From positions 1-64,000 of the forward strand of contig JAPKYZ010000107.1 of NCBI GenBank assembly GCA_026394055.1: 64,000 bases of DNA, in the 5' to 3' direction. The DNA is from Acidobacteriota bacterium. Lineage in GTDB: Bacteria; Acidobacteriota; Terriglobia; Bryobacterales; Bryobacteraceae. Positions 33,733 to 42,177 of this stretch are shown here, one piece after another; within the stretch, counting starts at the first letter, position 1, and every line of letters begins with the position of its first letter. A program made the position numbers and the translations under genes. The notes below the pieces were generated by a model, which had not been told where the DNA came from, ran no database searches, and worked only from the letters and a program-made list of their open reading frames with translations.

Positions 33733-34740
33733 ATGTATAAGGGCCATTTTTTTTCAAAAGTCGCGGTCCGATATGGGCTGTTCGTCACTCTGGCGGCACT
33801 GTGGCTCTCATTTGCTACCCCGGCTACAGCGCAAAAGGCCGTTTTCTCAGGTGTCGACCGGATTGTGGCGGTGGGCGATGTGCATGGTGATTTAGCGGCG
33901 TTCACCGAAGTGCTCCGCTCCGCCAAGGTGGTTGACCCCGGCGGCAAGTGGACCGCGGGCAAGGCGCACTTAGTGCAGATTGGTGACTTGCCGGACCGTG
34001 GCCCCGATACGCGCAAGGTGATCGAGTTGCTTCAGAACCTGGAAAAGCAAGCCAAGAAGGCCGGCGGCGCGGTCCACATTCTGATCGGGAACCATGACGC
34101 CATGAATATGTATGGCGACCTCCGCTACACCACCGCGGCGGAGTTTGCGGCCTTCAAGTCCGACAAGTCCGCCGAGTTGCGGGACGCCTTCTATCAGCAG
34201 CTGCTGGAGCAGGCCAAGCCGGCCGATCCGGTGGCGTTCAAGGCCAAGTTCGAAAAAGAGACGCCGCTCGGTTGGGTGGAACATCGCCAAGCCTGGGAAC
34301 CCAAGGGCCCCATCGGCAAGTGGACCGCCAGCCACCCCACGGTGTTGAAGATCAACGACACACTGTTCGTGCACGCGGGCTTGAGTCCCCGGTTTGCCGG
34401 CGGCAACATCGATGAGATCAACAAGAGCGTGCGCACGGAGCTACTGGAGCCAGCCAAGCTGCAGGGCGGTGTCGCGATGGCCGAAGATGGCCCGCTGTGG
34501 TGGCGGGGCATTGCCCAGGATCCGGAAGAGCCGATGAGCGCCCACGTCGACGCCTTGCTGAAGAGTTACGGTGTGGCCCGCGTGGTGATTGGCCACACCC
34601 CCACCAAGGCAGCCATTAAGGGACGCTTTGGCGGGCGGGTCATCGACATTGATGTCGGGCTAAGCCAAGCCTACAGCGGCCCCAAGGATTGCCTGATCAT
34701 CGAAGGCGGCAAGGTCTCCACGCTGCTGGGACAACCTTAG
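33733..34740 (+). CDS. Exported calcineurin-like metallophosphatase (Shewanella-like phosphatase type)
   Basis: A 335-residue protein with signal sequence (YGLFVTLAALWLSFATPATAQ). PPP-family motifs are complete: VGDVHGD, QIGDLPDRGPDTRK, LIGNHDAMNMYGD, LFVHAGLSPRF and VIGHTPTKAAI, supplying the two-metal centre. Order and spacing fit the SLP subgroup of serine/threonine- or tyrosine-phosphatase-like enzymes. It is convergent with the secreted kinase-fold candidate at 34755, with only 14 bases between the stops, so a kinase/phosphatase relationship is tempting but unproven. Confidence 0.85.
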   Translation: MYKGHFFSKVAVRYGLFVTLAALWLSFATPATAQKAVFSGVDRIVAVGDVHGDLAAFTEVLRSAKVVDPGGKWTAGKAHLVQIGDLPDRGPDTRKVIELLQNLEKQAKKAGGAVHILIGNHDAMNMYGDLRYTTAAEFAAFKSDKSAELRDAFYQQLLEQAKPADPVAFKAKFEKETPLGWVEHRQAWEPKGPIGKWTASHPTVLKINDTLFVHAGLSPRFAGGNIDEINKSVRTELLEPAKLQGGVAMAEDGPLWWRGIAQDPEEPMSAHVDALLKSYGVARVVIGHTPTKAAIKGRFGGRVIDIDVGLSQAYSGPKDCLIIEGGKVSTLLGQP

Positions 34741-34754
34741 TCCCGTTGGTTGAG

Positions 34755-35588
34755 CTACTCGCTTTGGGCGCCCCAGTAGACTTTGGGTGTCTGCGGCCGC
34801 GGATAGTCGTACAGGAGGGCGTCGCCGCCCTTTTCGAAGAACTGCACGATGAGATCGCGGCGGCCGAGGACGCCCCGAACTTCTTCGCGGGTCAGGTATC
34901 CCTTGGTCCGCTCGAACACCTGGTTCTCCTCAAGCGCCTTCATCTTGGCCAGCAAGCCGCGTTCGCACTTGGCGAGATTCTTCGGGTTCTGCAGCTGCTT
35001 CATCAGGCGGAAGGCGCGGGTGTGGTCGATCATCACGATGCGCCAATCGCCGGTGATCAGCATGTTGCCCAGGTTCCGGTCTGTGTTGTAGATCAGCTGG
35101 TCAAACACGCGGAGGATGAACATCTGGTTGTTCCAGTCCGTCAGGTCCGGCGGGTTGATCTTATCCTTGACGCGCTTGCCTTCGTCGAACTTCACGTTGT
35201 CGCACCACCAGGTGAGCGCACCGGATGACCCGCCCACCGTGCGCTCCACCGACAGCGGCACCATGTAGTCCAGATCCAACATTTCGGCCAGCCGGAAGGC
35301 GGCGACGTTGTATTTCCAGCTATCGCGGAAGTTGAGTTCGGTGCCGCGGTTGCCCTGGAAGCTGGTCATCGATTGGTCGATGGTCTGCAGGTGGGCATCG
35401 TGCGTTACGGCGCCGTCCGACAGGGTCAGGCGGCGAGAGTTGGTGACGCCGTTGGCGATGTCCTTGGTCCGGGTGATCTTGGCGTCACGCAGAAAGCTGG
35501 CCATCGCCTCTCTGCTCATCGGCGGAGCAGGTTGGGCGAAAAGTAGAGCCGGGACGACCAGCGCGAACAAAGCAGCAGAGCGGCGCAT
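34755..35588 (-). CDS. Secreted protein with kinase-like (HipA/PI4K/Fam20-type) motif
   Basis: A 277-residue product from ATG 35588; GAGGAG lies 10 bases upstream and the N-terminus is a signal peptide (MRRSAALFALVVPALLFAQ). After a mixed N-terminal lobe containing NFRDSWKYNVAAFRLAEML, it has FDQLIYNTDRNLGNMLITGDW then IVMIDHTRAF. A D-R-x-x-x-N catalytic loop followed 15-20 residues later by an I-D-H/N metal-binding motif is the arrangement of HipA, PI3/PI4-kinase-like and Fam20-like kinases. No glycine-rich loop is obvious. Function is inferred from this motif; an exported kinase would be unusual. Confidence 0.6.
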   Translation of the reverse strand: MRRSAALFALVVPALLFAQPAPPMSREAMASFLRDAKITRTKDIANGVTNSRRLTLSDGAVTHDAHLQTIDQSMTSFQGNRGTELNFRDSWKYNVAAFRLAEMLDLDYMVPLSVERTVGGSSGALTWWCDNVKFDEGKRVKDKINPPDLTDWNNQMFILRVFDQLIYNTDRNLGNMLITGDWRIVMIDHTRAFRLMKQLQNPKNLAKCERGLLAKMKALEENQVFERTKGYLTREEVRGVLGRRDLIVQFFEKGGDALLYDYPRPQTPKVYWGAQSE

Positions 35589-35674
35589 CAAGAGTAATCT
35601 CCTCACGATCAATGGTGAGGATTATGCCACAGCCGTTGCTGCGTCCGTTCAGAAAAAAGCGTGGGCGAACCGCT

Positions 35675-37714
35675 TTACGGCTTGGGGGCCGCCGGGCCGG
35701 TTTCCTTGGCCTGGCGAACCTTGGCCGAATCCACCTTCTTCTGCACGCGCCCGATCTCGGTGGGGTCCTGCTCTGAGGGGCCGGTGGCCTTCCATTCGCC
35801 CAGCGAGCGTTCCCATTGGCCGATGGCTTCCTTGACGCGGCCCTGTTTGGCGTAGACGTCACCCAGATGCTCGTGGACGGTGGGGTCGTGCGGAGCTTTG
35901 TCGATGGCGCGGTTGAGTGCCGTTTCCGCCTCTTTCAGGCGGTCCAGCCGGAACAGAGCCCAGCCCAGGCTGTCGAGATAGGCGCCATTGTCGGGGTCGC
36001 GCGCCAGCGCCTTCTGGATCATCTCCAGCGCCTCGGGAACGCGGACGTTGCGGTCGGCCAGCATGTAGCCCAGGTAGTTGAGGGCTGACGAATTTTCGGG
36101 ATTGGCGGCCAGCACCTTCCGGAACTCCGCTTCGGCGGCATCAAACTTCTTCAGCTTTTCCAGCATCGCGCCGCGCATGAAGAAGAGATTCTCCCGGTCT
36201 TCAGCGGAATCCGTCAGCTTCTCCGCTTCGTCGATCGCCTTGCCCATTTCGGCGTAGTTCTTGCTCTTCTCGTAGATCTGGGCCAGGCTCAAGTAGACTT
36301 CGCGATCGCCCTTGCCATCAAGCAGCGAACGCACGTCCTTGGCCGCTTCATCACCCCGGCCCACTTCGGCCAGCAGATTGGCGCGGATCAACTTGATCAT
36401 CCGGTCCTGCGGGAATTTTTGGCGGGCGCCGTCAGCCTCGGTCAAAGCGGCCTTAAAGTCGCGGGCGCCGCGGTAGGTCTCAATCACTTGCGCCCAGGCG
36501 CGGGACGAGTTCTCCGGCTCCAGCTCCATCATCTGGCGGAAGATCGCCACCGCTTCCGTGGGTTGCTCATTCTGGCGGTAGAGTAGGCCCAACCGTTCCA
36601 GCAGGACCAGGCGGTTGGTCTTGTCCGCGGCCGTGTAGTTGCGCTTGGCCGTCGCCGTCAGCAGTTCCTTCAGCGTGTTAATCGCGTCGCCGCGCTTGCC
36701 TTCGGCTTCCAGCAGACTGACGTCATTGAACTTGATCTCGAGATTGGTGGGCTCCAGCGCCCGGGCCTTGTCGCCGGCTTCGCGCGCGGGGCCAAACTTG
36801 CGCTGCTGGCGGTAGACCTGCGAGAGCCGCAGCCAGGACTGCGTGTCCTTGGGCTCTTCGTCCACCACCTCCAGATACGCTTTCACCGATTCGTCCAACT
36901 GGTCGCTGAACAGCAGGTTCTGCGCGTAGGCGCGCTTCAAATCCGTATTGCCGGGGGCGAGATCGACGGCGCGGCGCAGGGTCTCGGCGGCCAGCTTGTA
37001 GTCGCGCATCTGCTCGTAGCTAGAGGCCAGCGTGGTCAACGTGCGCAGGTTGGGATTTTTGCGGGTGGCCTTTTCAAGCAACGCGGCCGCCGTCTTGTTG
37101 TCGCCCAGGTCGGCATAGACCATGGCCAGGCCGACGCTGGCGTCCTCGTTCTCCGGGTCCAGCTCCAGCGCCTTCTTGTAGGCCTTCTCCGACTCGGGCG
37201 AGCTCTGCGCCACTTTATGCAGACGGCCCAGCATCAGCCAGGTGTCGACATCCTTCGGGGCCTTCTCGGCGATCTTCTCGTACTGCTCGATCGCCTTCTT
37301 CACCATGGTCTCGTTGATCCGGTTGTTTTCCCGGTCGCCGATCATCCGCGAATAGATGCGGCCCAGCACGCGGCGCGCATTCAAGTCGTCGGGGTTGACC
37401 TTTAGGGCGTCTTCGGCTTCGCTGACGGCGGAGCGGATCTGGCCGGTCTGGATGTAGAGGTCCGACAGCTCTTCCGCCAGGAAGGTGGCACCCGGGTCCG
37501 CCTTGATCGCGGCGCGGTAGTGCTCGATGGCCGTCGTAAGATAGTCGCCCTTGTTGCCGTAGGCTTGCGCCAGTTCGGAATACAGGTGGGCCATCGCGTA
37601 GTTGTAGTAGGCCGAGGCCTTGTCCACTTTCGGCGCAGGCTTGCTTTGCGCCATCGCGTAAGAGGCCATCAAGGCCGCCGCGAGGCAAGGTTTCCAAAGA
37701 CGCTGATAGTTCAT
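35675..37714 (-). CDS. Secreted TPR-repeat protein
   Basis: A 679-residue protein: signal peptide (LWKPCLAAALMASYAMAQ) then about 14-16 TPR units, e.g. YYNYAMAHLYSELAQAYGNK, KAYKKALELDPENEDASVGL, AEFRKVLAANPENSSALNYL and DSLGWALFRLDRLKEAETAL. The tail is charged and proline-rich. The C-terminal units with ALNYLGYMLAD and YLDSLGWALF resemble those in BTAD-like/outer-membrane TPR lipoproteins, but no lipobox is seen. Probably a periplasmic scaffold. It is divergent from miaA with a 45-base gap. Confidence 0.8.
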   Translation of the reverse strand: MNYQRLWKPCLAAALMASYAMAQSKPAPKVDKASAYYNYAMAHLYSELAQAYGNKGDYLTTAIEHYRAAIKADPGATFLAEELSDLYIQTGQIRSAVSEAEDALKVNPDDLNARRVLGRIYSRMIGDRENNRINETMVKKAIEQYEKIAEKAPKDVDTWLMLGRLHKVAQSSPESEKAYKKALELDPENEDASVGLAMVYADLGDNKTAAALLEKATRKNPNLRTLTTLASSYEQMRDYKLAAETLRRAVDLAPGNTDLKRAYAQNLLFSDQLDESVKAYLEVVDEEPKDTQSWLRLSQVYRQQRKFGPAREAGDKARALEPTNLEIKFNDVSLLEAEGKRGDAINTLKELLTATAKRNYTAADKTNRLVLLERLGLLYRQNEQPTEAVAIFRQMMELEPENSSRAWAQVIETYRGARDFKAALTEADGARQKFPQDRMIKLIRANLLAEVGRGDEAAKDVRSLLDGKGDREVYLSLAQIYEKSKNYAEMGKAIDEAEKLTDSAEDRENLFFMRGAMLEKLKKFDAAEAEFRKVLAANPENSSALNYLGYMLADRNVRVPEALEMIQKALARDPDNGAYLDSLGWALFRLDRLKEAETALNRAIDKAPHDPTVHEHLGDVYAKQGRVKEAIGQWERSLGEWKATGPSEQDPTEIGRVQKKVDSAKVRQAKETGPAAPKP

Positions 37715-37759
37715 GATGAGCCGGGCTCCCGCCGCCTTCAGTCTACACTCGAAGACGAT

Positions 37760-38707
37760 ATGGTTTCAGACGCCACTAGGCGCCCCTTGGTTGCAATAGC
37801 TGGACCGACGGCCAGCGGAAAAACAACATTGGCTCTGAAAGTCGCTTCAGAGTTTGGTGGCGAGGTGGTCAATTGTGATTCCCAACAGGTCTACCGCGGC
37901 TTCAATATCGGCACCGCCAAGCTTCCCTTGGCGGATCGTGGCGGCATCCCTCATCATCTTCTCGACATCCAGGACCCAACTGTCGCGTTTTCCGCCGGTG
38001 ATTTTGCGCGGCTGGCGCGGGAGGCCATTGACGACATCTCGGCGCGCGGACGTCTGCCGGTGTTGGCCGGGGGAACCGGCTTCTATTTGAAAACGTTGCT
38101 TGAAGGGATCTTTGATGGTCCGGCGCGCGACCCCAAGTTGCGGGATCGTTTACGGCGCCGGCGCCCCGGGTCCTTGCACCGGATCCTCACCCGGCTGGAC
38201 CCGGCCGCCGGCGCCCGTATCCACGCGCATGACACGCAGAAGCTTGTCAGAGCACTGGAGGTGGTGATCCAGGCCCGGCGCCCGCTCACCGAGCTGCACT
38301 TGTCCGACACGCAAGGCCTGACCGGCTACGCCCCACTGATCATTTTTCTGGCGCCGCCGCGGGATGTGCTTTACGAACGCATTAACCGGCGGACGGAAGT
38401 GCTCTACGAGGAAGGCTGGCTCGCGGAAGTGGCGGGACTGCTGGCCGCGGGAGTACCACCTGACGCACCCGCCTTCACGGCGCATGGGTATCGCGAGGCG
38501 TTGGCCGTGCTCGAAGGGCGCATGCCGCTGCCGGAAGCGATCGCGCACATCCAGCAGATCACCCGCAACTACGCCAAGCGGCAGTTCACTTGGTTCCGGA
38601 ATCAACAACCGGACGCGGTCCATTTACCAGGCTTCGGGGACGAAGCGCGAATTCAAGGGGCGGCCTTCGCCCTTGTGGGCGAATTGCTCAAAAACCGGGG
38701 CGAGTAG
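37760..38707 (+). CDS. miaA: tRNA dimethylallyltransferase
   Basis: A 315-residue enzyme that prenylates A37 of tRNAs reading UNN codons. From ATG 37760: P-loop VAIAGPTASGKTTLAL, CDSQQVYRGFNIGTAK (catalytic Asp region), GGIPHHLLD, VLAGGTGFYLKTLLEG, and the tRNA-binding QQITRNYAKRQFTWFRNQ near the end. All match MiaA. Upstream in-frame codons belong to the antisense of the divergent TPR gene. Confidence 0.95.
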   Translation: MVSDATRRPLVAIAGPTASGKTTLALKVASEFGGEVVNCDSQQVYRGFNIGTAKLPLADRGGIPHHLLDIQDPTVAFSAGDFARLAREAIDDISARGRLPVLAGGTGFYLKTLLEGIFDGPARDPKLRDRLRRRRPGSLHRILTRLDPAAGARIHAHDTQKLVRALEVVIQARRPLTELHLSDTQGLTGYAPLIIFLAPPRDVLYERINRRTEVLYEEGWLAEVAGLLAAGVPPDAPAFTAHGYREALAVLEGRMPLPEAIAHIQQITRNYAKRQFTWFRNQQPDAVHLPGFGDEARIQGAAFALVGELLKNRGE

Positions 38708-38826
38708 CCGCAACTCACGCGGAACAAATCCTGGGCTGCCGCGTATCTCTGGGTGTGAACGGCAAGTGATGTGAAAGTAGTTTACTCACTAAGCCAAATG
38801 ACTGAGAAACATTCAGGAGCTAAGAA

Positions 38827-39171
38827 ATGAAGATGAATCTGATGATCGCTTTCACGACGGTGGCGTTGGCCTCCATGAGCGCAGCTGAATCCTACCGGGT
38901 GACGCTGTTCCAGCCCTCCGTTGTGAATGGCACCACGTTGAAGCCGGGCGATTACAAGGTGGAAGTGAAGGACAACCGGGCCACCATCAAAGGCGGCAAG
39001 GAATCTGTGGAAACCGAAGTGAAGGTGGAGAACGCCGAAAGCAAATACGGCACCACCTCCGTCCGCTATGCCAATGATGGCGGCAAATTCCGCGTCGATG
39101 AGATCCGTGTGGGCGGCACCAAGACCAAGCTGGTGTTCGGCACCGCGGAAGGCCGCCCGGCGGGCCTGTAG
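38827..39171 (+). CDS. Small secreted beta-rich protein, unknown
   Basis: A 114-residue protein with signal peptide (MKMNLMIAFTTVALASMSAAE) and a strong AGGAG site 8 bases ahead of ATG 38827. The mature part is a string of short strands (YRVTLFQPSVVNGTTLKPGD; YKVEVKDNRATIKGGKE; KFRVDEIRVGGTKTKLVFG). It resembles the many small periplasmic beta proteins of Acidobacteria; I assign no function. Confidence 0.65.
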   Translation: MKMNLMIAFTTVALASMSAAESYRVTLFQPSVVNGTTLKPGDYKVEVKDNRATIKGGKESVETEVKVENAESKYGTTSVRYANDGGKFRVDEIRVGGTKTKLVFGTAEGRPAGL

Positions 39172-39263
39172 TTCTTCACTGGCTGCTCCTTCAGGTTGGG
39201 TGAAAACCGTTGGGGTCCGGCCTGGTGATGAGCCGGGCCCGGCGGTTCGGTAAAATAGGGCCG

Positions 39264-40424
39264 GTGACGAAGCTCCCGGCCCTTTTCGCTGTTCTGTTGC
39301 TTAGTGCTCCCCTCGGCATTGGTCAAACTCACTTAGTTCTCCCCTTCTTTAATCAAACGGATACCGAAGCCCTGGATTGGGTGGGCGAATCGATCGCCGA
39401 GTCTTTGATGGATGCCTTGGCCGCCGATGGTCAACTGGTGGTCGATCGCGCCGGGCGGGATGACGTGCTCCGGCAGTTGGCGATCAAGCGCTATAGCCGC
39501 CTCACGCGAGCGTCGGTCATCAAGGCCGCCTTCTCGATGGATGCTTCCGTGGTCATCTCCGGGCGCGTCGAAAGATCGGGCGACACCCTGCGGGCCACGG
39601 CCACCATTGTCGACGTCAAGCGTTTGACGCCGGGCGTCGAGGTGACCGACATCAGCACGCTCGACAATCTCTCCGCGCTCCAAAACCGGCTGGCGTGGCA
39701 AGTGCTGAAGCGGCTGAACTCGGCGGCCGTGCCCGAGGAAGATACCTACCTGCTGCGCGCCCATATGGTGACGGCGGACGCGCTGGAAAGCTACGCTCGC
39801 GGGCTGGTGGCGCCGCTGCCCGAGAATCGCATCGCCCAGTTCACCAAGGCCGCGCGTCTGGACCCCAACTTTACGCCCCCCATCTTTGCCCTCGGCAAGC
39901 TCTACTTTCAACGCAAGCAATGGGCGGAGGCGAGCAGTTGGCTGGCCCGCGTTCCAGCCACGGCTCCCACGGCGTCCGACGCGTTGTTCCACTTAGGCCT
40001 CGCGCGATTCCAGCTGAATGATTTCGAGGCCGCTGAGAAGGCCTTTGAAACCGTGGCCAAAACTGTCCCGCTGAACGAAGTGTTCAACAATCTGGGAGCC
40101 GCCCAGAGCCGCCGCGACCGGCCGGACGCCTTGAGCAACTTTGAAAAGGCGCTCGAAGGCGACCAAGCGGACCCGGTCTATCACTTCAATGTGGGCTACG
40201 CGCTGCTGAAGCAAGGCAAATACGCCGTTGCCGCGGAGCGGTTCCGCGCCGTGCTGGACCGCGCGCCCAGCGATACGGAAGCCATCCAGTTGCTAGGGCG
40301 GTGCCTGAAGCCACCCACCACCCGGCAACCCGTCACCGCCGGTGCCGAGCGGCTGAAGACCGCCTATCAGGAAGCGGCCTATCTGCAATTGAAGGCACTG
40401 CTGAAGGGCGTCAAGAAGCCTTGA
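39264..40424 (+). CDS. Secreted protein with CsgG/TolB-N-like domain and TPR repeats
   Basis: About 386 residues from GTG 39264, which gives a signal peptide (VTKLPALFAVLLLSAPLGIG). Residues about 20-130 (LPFFNQTDTEALDWVGESIA, then LMDALAADGQLVVDR and ASVVISGRVERSGDTLRATA) match the FlgO/TolB-N/CsgG-like fold found in many secreted TPR sensors. Four to five TPR units follow (FTKAARLDPNFTPPIFALGK; NFEKALEGDQADPVYHFN). Probably periplasmic; function unknown. Confidence 0.7.
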   Translation: MTKLPALFAVLLLSAPLGIGQTHLVLPFFNQTDTEALDWVGESIAESLMDALAADGQLVVDRAGRDDVLRQLAIKRYSRLTRASVIKAAFSMDASVVISGRVERSGDTLRATATIVDVKRLTPGVEVTDISTLDNLSALQNRLAWQVLKRLNSAAVPEEDTYLLRAHMVTADALESYARGLVAPLPENRIAQFTKAARLDPNFTPPIFALGKLYFQRKQWAEASSWLARVPATAPTASDALFHLGLARFQLNDFEAAEKAFETVAKTVPLNEVFNNLGAAQSRRDRPDALSNFEKALEGDQADPVYHFNVGYALLKQGKYAVAAERFRAVLDRAPSDTEAIQLLGRCLKPPTTRQPVTAGAERLKTAYQEAAYLQLKALLKGVKKP

Positions 40425-40433
40425 CGAGTGGGG

Positions 40434-40493
40434 TTCCCGCCAAGACGCAAAGGCGCAAAGCTGAACGAATATTCTTGGCGGCCTAGCGGGAAA
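40434..40493. repeat. Intergenic inverted repeat of the CGCCAAGACGCAAAGG type
   Basis: The arms GTTCCCGCCAAGA (40434-40446) and TCTTGGCGGCCTAGCGGGAA (40474-40493) are complementary with a short bulge. The unit includes CCAAGACGCAAAGGCGCAAAG, a motif I know as a dispersed intergenic repeat in several phyla. It lies between convergent genes and could also act as a bidirectional terminator, though there is no T-run. Confidence 0.6.
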
Positions 40494-40507
40494 CGATCCC
40501 GAGACTC

Positions 40508-42118
40508 TTACCGCAGGTAGTTGTACGCGACCACCACCAGGCCGATCACGCTGGCCAGGATCACTGAATGGCGCAGGGTGAAGCGGAACAGCTTCGATTC
40601 GTCCTCCGGCTTCATACCCGTCGCGGCTGCGGCCACGGCGATCGATTGCAGGCTGATCATCTTGCCCATCACGCCGCCCGCGGAATTGGAGGCCGCCATC
40701 AGCACCGGGTCGAGACCCAGCTTGTTGGCGGTGACCACCTGCAGGTTGCCAAACAGAGCATTGGCTGACGTATCGCTGCCGGTTAAGAAGACGCCCAGCC
40801 AGCCCAGGATCGCTGAGAAGAAGGGGAACAGCACGCCGGTCGCGGCCAGGGCCAGGCCCATGGTGCCGGTGGCGCCACAGTAGTTCAGCAGGAAGGCCAA
40901 GCCCAGAACACTGGCAATGGTCAACATCGAGAGCGCCAGCTGCTTGCAGGCCGTGGCGAAAACTCCCGCCAGTTGGCTGGGCGAAACCCGGAGCACGATG
41001 GCCGATAGGAAGGCCGCAAACATGCAGGCCGTGCCGGAGGCGGAAAAGAAGTTGAAGGTGAACACCGCCGCATAAGGCGACGCCTTGGCGGTGACCGGCG
41101 GCACGCGCTCCACCAGATTGTGGAGGCCCGGCCAGTTGATCATCATCGTCGCCTGATTCAGCACCTTCTTCACTTCCGCTTCGCCCCACAGCAACACGAA
41201 CATCACCAGGAACGCATAGGGTGACCAGGCCAGCAGCACCTCGCCCAGCGGGTGCTTCTTCAGCGCCATGCGCACGCCGCTCTCGCCTTCCAAATGAAAC
41301 GTGTCCTTGGGCTTCCACAGGATCGACAGCAGCAGCATCGTGCCGATCGCCGACAGCGAGCTGACGATATCGACCAACTGCGGCCCAATGTAGTTGGAGA
41401 CGTAGAATTGCGCACCCGCAAAGGCCGCGCCACAGCCCAGCACCGCGGGCAGCACACCGCGCACCGCCTTCCAGCCACCCATCACCATGATCAGGTAGGT
41501 GGGCACAAAGAACGACACCGGGGCGCAGATGCGGCCCACCCAGGTGCTCAAGTCCTGCAGCGGCAGCTGCGTGATGCCTTGCAGCGTGATGACGGGGATG
41601 CCAATCGAACCGAACGCGACCGGGGCCGTGTTCGCGAGCAAGCAGATGCCCGCAGCGTAGAACGGCGAAAAGCCCAGGCCGGCCAGCATCGCGGCAGCCA
41701 CCGCGACGGGGGTGCCGAAGCCAGCGGCACCTTCGATGAAGGCTCCAAAAGCGAAGGCGATCAACAGCGCCTGCAGGCGGCGGTCGTCGGTCAGGCTGCC
41801 GATCGAGTCCTTCAAGATCTCAAAGCGGCCGGTCACCAGCGTGATGCGGTAGAGGATGATCGCCCAAAAGACAATCCAGCCAATGGGGAACATGCCGAAC
41901 GCGGCTCCATAGGCCACCGACGAGAGCGCCAAGCCCACCGGCATCTTGTAGAACGCCAGCGCCAGCACCAAACCCGTCGCCAACCCGGAGAGCGCCGCCA
42001 TCCACGCGGGCTTGCGCGCGACGCCCAATAAATAGAGCAGCACCAGGATCGGCGCCGAGGCGACGATAGCGGCCAGTGCCAGGCCGGAATCATTCGGAGT
42101 ATATGCTTGTTGCCACAT
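40508..42118 (-). CDS. lldP: L-lactate permease family transporter
   Basis: A 536-residue, 12-14-helix protein starting MWQQAYTPNDSGLALAAIVA, the standard LldP/LctP N-terminus. Internal blocks: AFGAFIEGAAGFGTPVAVAA, NTAPVAFGSIGIPVITL, FNFFSASGTACMFAAFLSA and GWLGVFLTGSDTSANALFG. It imports L-lactate or glycolate with protons. No lactate dehydrogenase gene is adjacent. It is divergent from the sodium/solute symporter, with a palindrome in the 59-base gap. Confidence 0.92.
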   Translation of the reverse strand: MWQQAYTPNDSGLALAAIVASAPILVLLYLLGVARKPAWMAALSGLATGLVLALAFYKMPVGLALSSVAYGAAFGMFPIGWIVFWAIILYRITLVTGRFEILKDSIGSLTDDRRLQALLIAFAFGAFIEGAAGFGTPVAVAAAMLAGLGFSPFYAAGICLLANTAPVAFGSIGIPVITLQGITQLPLQDLSTWVGRICAPVSFFVPTYLIMVMGGWKAVRGVLPAVLGCGAAFAGAQFYVSNYIGPQLVDIVSSLSAIGTMLLLSILWKPKDTFHLEGESGVRMALKKHPLGEVLLAWSPYAFLVMFVLLWGEAEVKKVLNQATMMINWPGLHNLVERVPPVTAKASPYAAVFTFNFFSASGTACMFAAFLSAIVLRVSPSQLAGVFATACKQLALSMLTIASVLGLAFLLNYCGATGTMGLALAATGVLFPFFSAILGWLGVFLTGSDTSANALFGNLQVVTANKLGLDPVLMAASNSAGGVMGKMISLQSIAVAAAATGMKPEDESKLFRFTLRHSVILASVIGLVVVAYNYLR

Positions 42119-42129
42119 GGAGGATCAAT

Positions 42130-42143
42130 CTGTGATATCACAG
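42130..42143. promoter_or_regulatory. Perfect 14-bp palindrome between divergent transporters
   Basis: CTGTGATATCACAG occupies the middle of the 59-base gap between lldP and the symporter gene. It resembles GntR/FadR-type operators (GT-N-AC symmetry); the half-site TGTGA also matches CRP but the 2-base spacing does not. Probably the binding site of a regulator acting on one or both genes. Confidence 0.5.
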
Positions 42144-42177
42144 GTCAGCTTAAGGCTTCGCGCCTTGTACATCTTCC

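Noticed and set aside
42130..42143. CRP binding site
   Set aside because: The half-sites TGTGA/TCACA are present, but the spacing is 2 bases where CRP needs 6.
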